Shown: piece after piece, positions 62,109 through 64,000 of the stretch
How positions within the stretch are numbered: position 1 is the first letter of the stretch
Layout of the letters: the number at the start of each line of letters is the position of its first letter
DNA from: Kaistella faecalis
GTDB taxonomy: Bacteria; Bacteroidota; Bacteroidia; Flavobacteriales; Weeksellaceae
Reading direction: 5' to 3'
DNA length: 64,000 nt
Assembly: GCF_019195395.1 (NCBI RefSeq)
Contig: NZ_CP078067.1
Coordinates: 1,317,783-1,381,782, forward strand
The notes under the pieces: generated by a model
Seen by the model: the letters and a program-made list of their open reading frames with translations, nothing else
Told to the model about the DNA's origin: nothing
Databases searched by the model: none
Made by a program: the position numbers and the translations under genes

Positions 62109-63338
62109 ATGCAGGAAACAGAAAACAAATTCGAATTATTAAAAGGCGATAAAGTCCTTTGGAGCGTGATCTTACTGATTTCGTTCTTTTCGGTGTTCCC
62201 TGTTTATTCCGCAAGTTCGAATCTGGAATATATCGTTAACAGCGGTACCACTACGTCTCACTTAATCAAACATACCTTTTTTGTGGTATTGGGCTTGGCT
62301 ATTATGCGATTCGTTGGGGTCGTAAAATACGAGTATATTGGCAAACTCAGCAGTATTCTGTTGGCATTTATGGTTCTCCTCCTGGGTTTAACAATGTTTG
62401 CAGGGCAAACCATAGACGGGGCTTCAGCATCGCGGTGGTTAAAGATTCCTGGTACACCAATTTCATTCCAGCCCTCATCTTTCGCTTACCTTTTGCTCAT
62501 CATTTATTTGTGCAGATATTTAACCAAAAAGATCAAAAGGGAACGCCATACCTGGGAAAACATTCTCTTTATTTTCGGGCCGGTTCTCCTCGTGTTTGGT
62601 CTGGTAGCAAAGGATAATGGATCTACAGCATTAATGATTTTAATTGTTTCGCTAGCGGTTATGCTTATTGGTCAACTGAGTAAAAAATACATTTTTGGCT
62701 TCGTAGGAATCTCTTCCTTAGCAATTGGGATCTTTATATTCCTTGCGCTGAAAACCGATATGATCGAAAACAACCGTGTGCACACCTGGATGAGCCGCGT
62801 GGAAGTTTTCATGGATTCTAAGCAGCAGAACCAGATCGAAAATGAAATTGACAAGGCTAAAAATTATCAGGTCATGCAGGCAAAAGCAGCCATCGTTCAC
62901 GGTGGAATTGCCGGAATGGGGCCTGGTAAAAGCGCTCTTAAACAAATGCTTCCACAGTCAGCGTCTGATTTTATCTTCGCAATTATTGTAGAAGAATACG
63001 GGTTTTTTGGTGCTTTGGCGTTAATATCACTCTATCTCATTATGATCATCAGAATCGTGATGATCGCTAGTAAAATGCCTGCATTTTTCGGCAGTTTACT
63101 TGTGCTGAGTCTCGGAATTATGATCTTCGTACAGCTGTCAGTGAATATTGCTGTCGCGGTAAATCTTATTCCGGTTACAGGACAGCCTTTACCATTAATC
63201 AGTTACGGTGGAACATCAATGTTGGTAACTTACATACAGCTGGGAATTATCCTCAATGTGAGTTCAAGAATTCAGGTTTATGACGAAGAAGGAATGGGTA
63301 AAAAACAGGATCTCGAAGAAATAAATGATATCGCATAA
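62109..63338 (+). CDS. ftsW: SEDS-family septal glycosyltransferase FtsW
   Basis: Polymerises septal glycan together with FtsI. A 409-aa protein with about ten membrane segments. SEDS marks include TIDGASASRWLKIPGTPISFQPSSFAYL, AKDNGSTALMIL, GMGPGKSALKQMLPQSASDFIFAIIVEEYGFFGAL and the C-terminal NLIPVTGQPLPLISYGGTSML. RodA is the alternative, but the position next to murD and murG makes FtsW the right call. Confidence 0.95.
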   Translation: MQETENKFELLKGDKVLWSVILLISFFSVFPVYSASSNLEYIVNSGTTTSHLIKHTFFVVLGLAIMRFVGVVKYEYIGKLSSILLAFMVLLLGLTMFAGQTIDGASASRWLKIPGTPISFQPSSFAYLLLIIYLCRYLTKKIKRERHTWENILFIFGPVLLVFGLVAKDNGSTALMILIVSLAVMLIGQLSKKYIFGFVGISSLAIGIFIFLALKTDMIENNRVHTWMSRVEVFMDSKQQNQIENEIDKAKNYQVMQAKAAIVHGGIAGMGPGKSALKQMLPQSASDFIFAIIVEEYGFFGALALISLYLIMIIRIVMIASKMPAFFGSLLVLSLGIMIFVQLSVNIAVAVNLIPVTGQPLPLISYGGTSMLVTYIQLGIILNVSSRIQVYDEEGMGKKQDLEEINDIA

Positions 63339-63355
63339 AATTCGGTTTTAAGAAG

Positions 63356-64000
63356 ATGAACAAAAAGATAAAAGTTTTAATGAGCGGCGGCGGAACAGGT
63401 GGACACATCTTCCCGGCTATCGCTATTGCCGACGAAATCAAAAAAAGATTTCCGGAAGCTGAATTCTTGTTCATAGGCGCAAACGGCAAAATGGAAATGG
63501 AAAAAGTTCCGCAGGCGGGTTATAAAATTATCGGTTTAAATATCGCCGGTTTCGACCGGGGGAACCTTCTGAAAAATGTCGGCTTGCCTTTCAAAGTCGT
63601 TTCAAGCCTGACAAAAGCAAGAAAAGCGATTAAAGATTTTAAACCCGATTTCGCTGTAGGAACCGGCGGTTTTGCCAGCGGTCCTGCATTATTTATGGCT
63701 TCGGTGCTTGGCGTACCGATTTTTGTTCAGGAACAGAATTCCCTTCCGGGTAAAACCAATATGTTTCTGGCTAAACGTGCTAAAGCAGTATTCACAGCGT
63801 ATCCGAATATGGATCAGTTCTTCAGCGGAACCAAAACTTTTTTTCTTGGAAATCCAATCCGGAACAGCATCATTACCAACTTAATTGATGGCGAGATTGC
63901 AAAAGAAAAAATTGGGCTCGACAAACATAAACTTACGATTATTTCCGTGGGAGGATCTCTGGGCTCCAGAACCCTGAACAATGCCTGGAAAGACCATTTA
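63356..64000 (+). CDS. murG: MurG glycosyltransferase, truncated by window end
   Basis: Adds GlcNAc to lipid I to make lipid II at the inner face of the membrane. 215 codons are present from the ATG at 63356; the C-terminal half is outside. N-terminal domain motifs: VLMSGGGTGGHIFPAIAIADEIKK, GGFASGPALFMAS, QEQNSLPGKTNMFLAKRAK and the start of the C-terminal domain ISVGGSLGSRTLN. It follows ftsW by 17 nt. Confidence 0.96.
   Translation, partial: MNKKIKVLMSGGGTGGHIFPAIAIADEIKKRFPEAEFLFIGANGKMEMEKVPQAGYKIIGLNIAGFDRGNLLKNVGLPFKVVSSLTKARKAIKDFKPDFAVGTGGFASGPALFMASVLGVPIFVQEQNSLPGKTNMFLAKRAKAVFTAYPNMDQFFSGTKTFFLGNPIRNSIITNLIDGEIAKEKIGLDKHKLTIISVGGSLGSRTLNNAWKDHL

Overview
The window is ordinary chromosome from a member of the Bacteroidetes, most likely Flavobacteriia, family Weeksellaceae (Chryseobacterium or a close relative). 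This rests on several signs: promoter-like TAnnTTTG elements in front of many genes, a C-terminal type IX secretion (T9SS) sorting domain, an S46 dipeptidyl peptidase, a YpdA-type bacillithiol disulfide reductase, an EF-G paralog, a division/cell-wall cluster without murF, and many DUF families typical of this group. Genus was not tested by any search. No phage, insertion sequence, CRISPR array or rRNA gene was found.

Layout. 1-6.3 kb: a truncated Fn3 lipoprotein, rplU-rpmA, an acyltransferase, miaE, a DUF502 membrane protein, tryptophanase and an AT-rich HEPN-like gene, followed by a degenerate 21-bp repeat tract. 6.5-12 kb: a hypothetical gene, then a tight minus-strand cluster that looks like a nitric-oxide / Fe-S-stress operon. 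It has an NsrR-like Rrf2 repressor, a protein with three tandem DUF2249 domains fused to a RIC-type di-iron domain, a hemerythrin, a DUF1858-DUF2249 protein, a 12-TM CcoN/NnrS-like protein and a DUF59 Fe-S factor. A shared palindrome lies before the repressor and before the first structural gene. 12-22.6 kb: EF-G-like GTPase, YpdA, a 2-oxoglutarate-type dioxygenase, menD, a DUF5686 outer-membrane protein and pabB-pabC. 22.6-35 kb: two paralogous membrane proteins, an AI-2E-type permease, uvrB, an S41 lipoprotein protease, a sugar dehydrogenase, accD, fbaA, nadK and a CBS protein.

35-47 kb: a candidate small RNA, EamA transporter, aat, a DUF3127 OB-fold protein, three tRNAs (Leu-UAG, Gly-GCC, Leu-UAA), an AsmA-like protein, a sugar-nucleotide epimerase, secA and a ROK kinase. 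47.3 kb: a second, clearer 21-bp array in which every unit is a small dyad. 47.5-54 kb: msrA, S46 peptidase, a T9SS cargo protein, an ElaA-type acetyltransferase, engB and a hydrolase. 54-64 kb: the dcw cluster mraZ-rsmH-ftsL-ftsI-murE-mraY-murD-ftsW-murG, running off the right edge.

Most genes are housekeeping. The parts most worth a second look are the Rrf2/DUF2249/hemerythrin cluster with its paired operators, the two 21-bp dyad arrays, the candidate small RNA near 35.15 kb, the EF-G paralog with an altered GTPase centre, and the SSB-like acidic tail on the DUF3127 protein.
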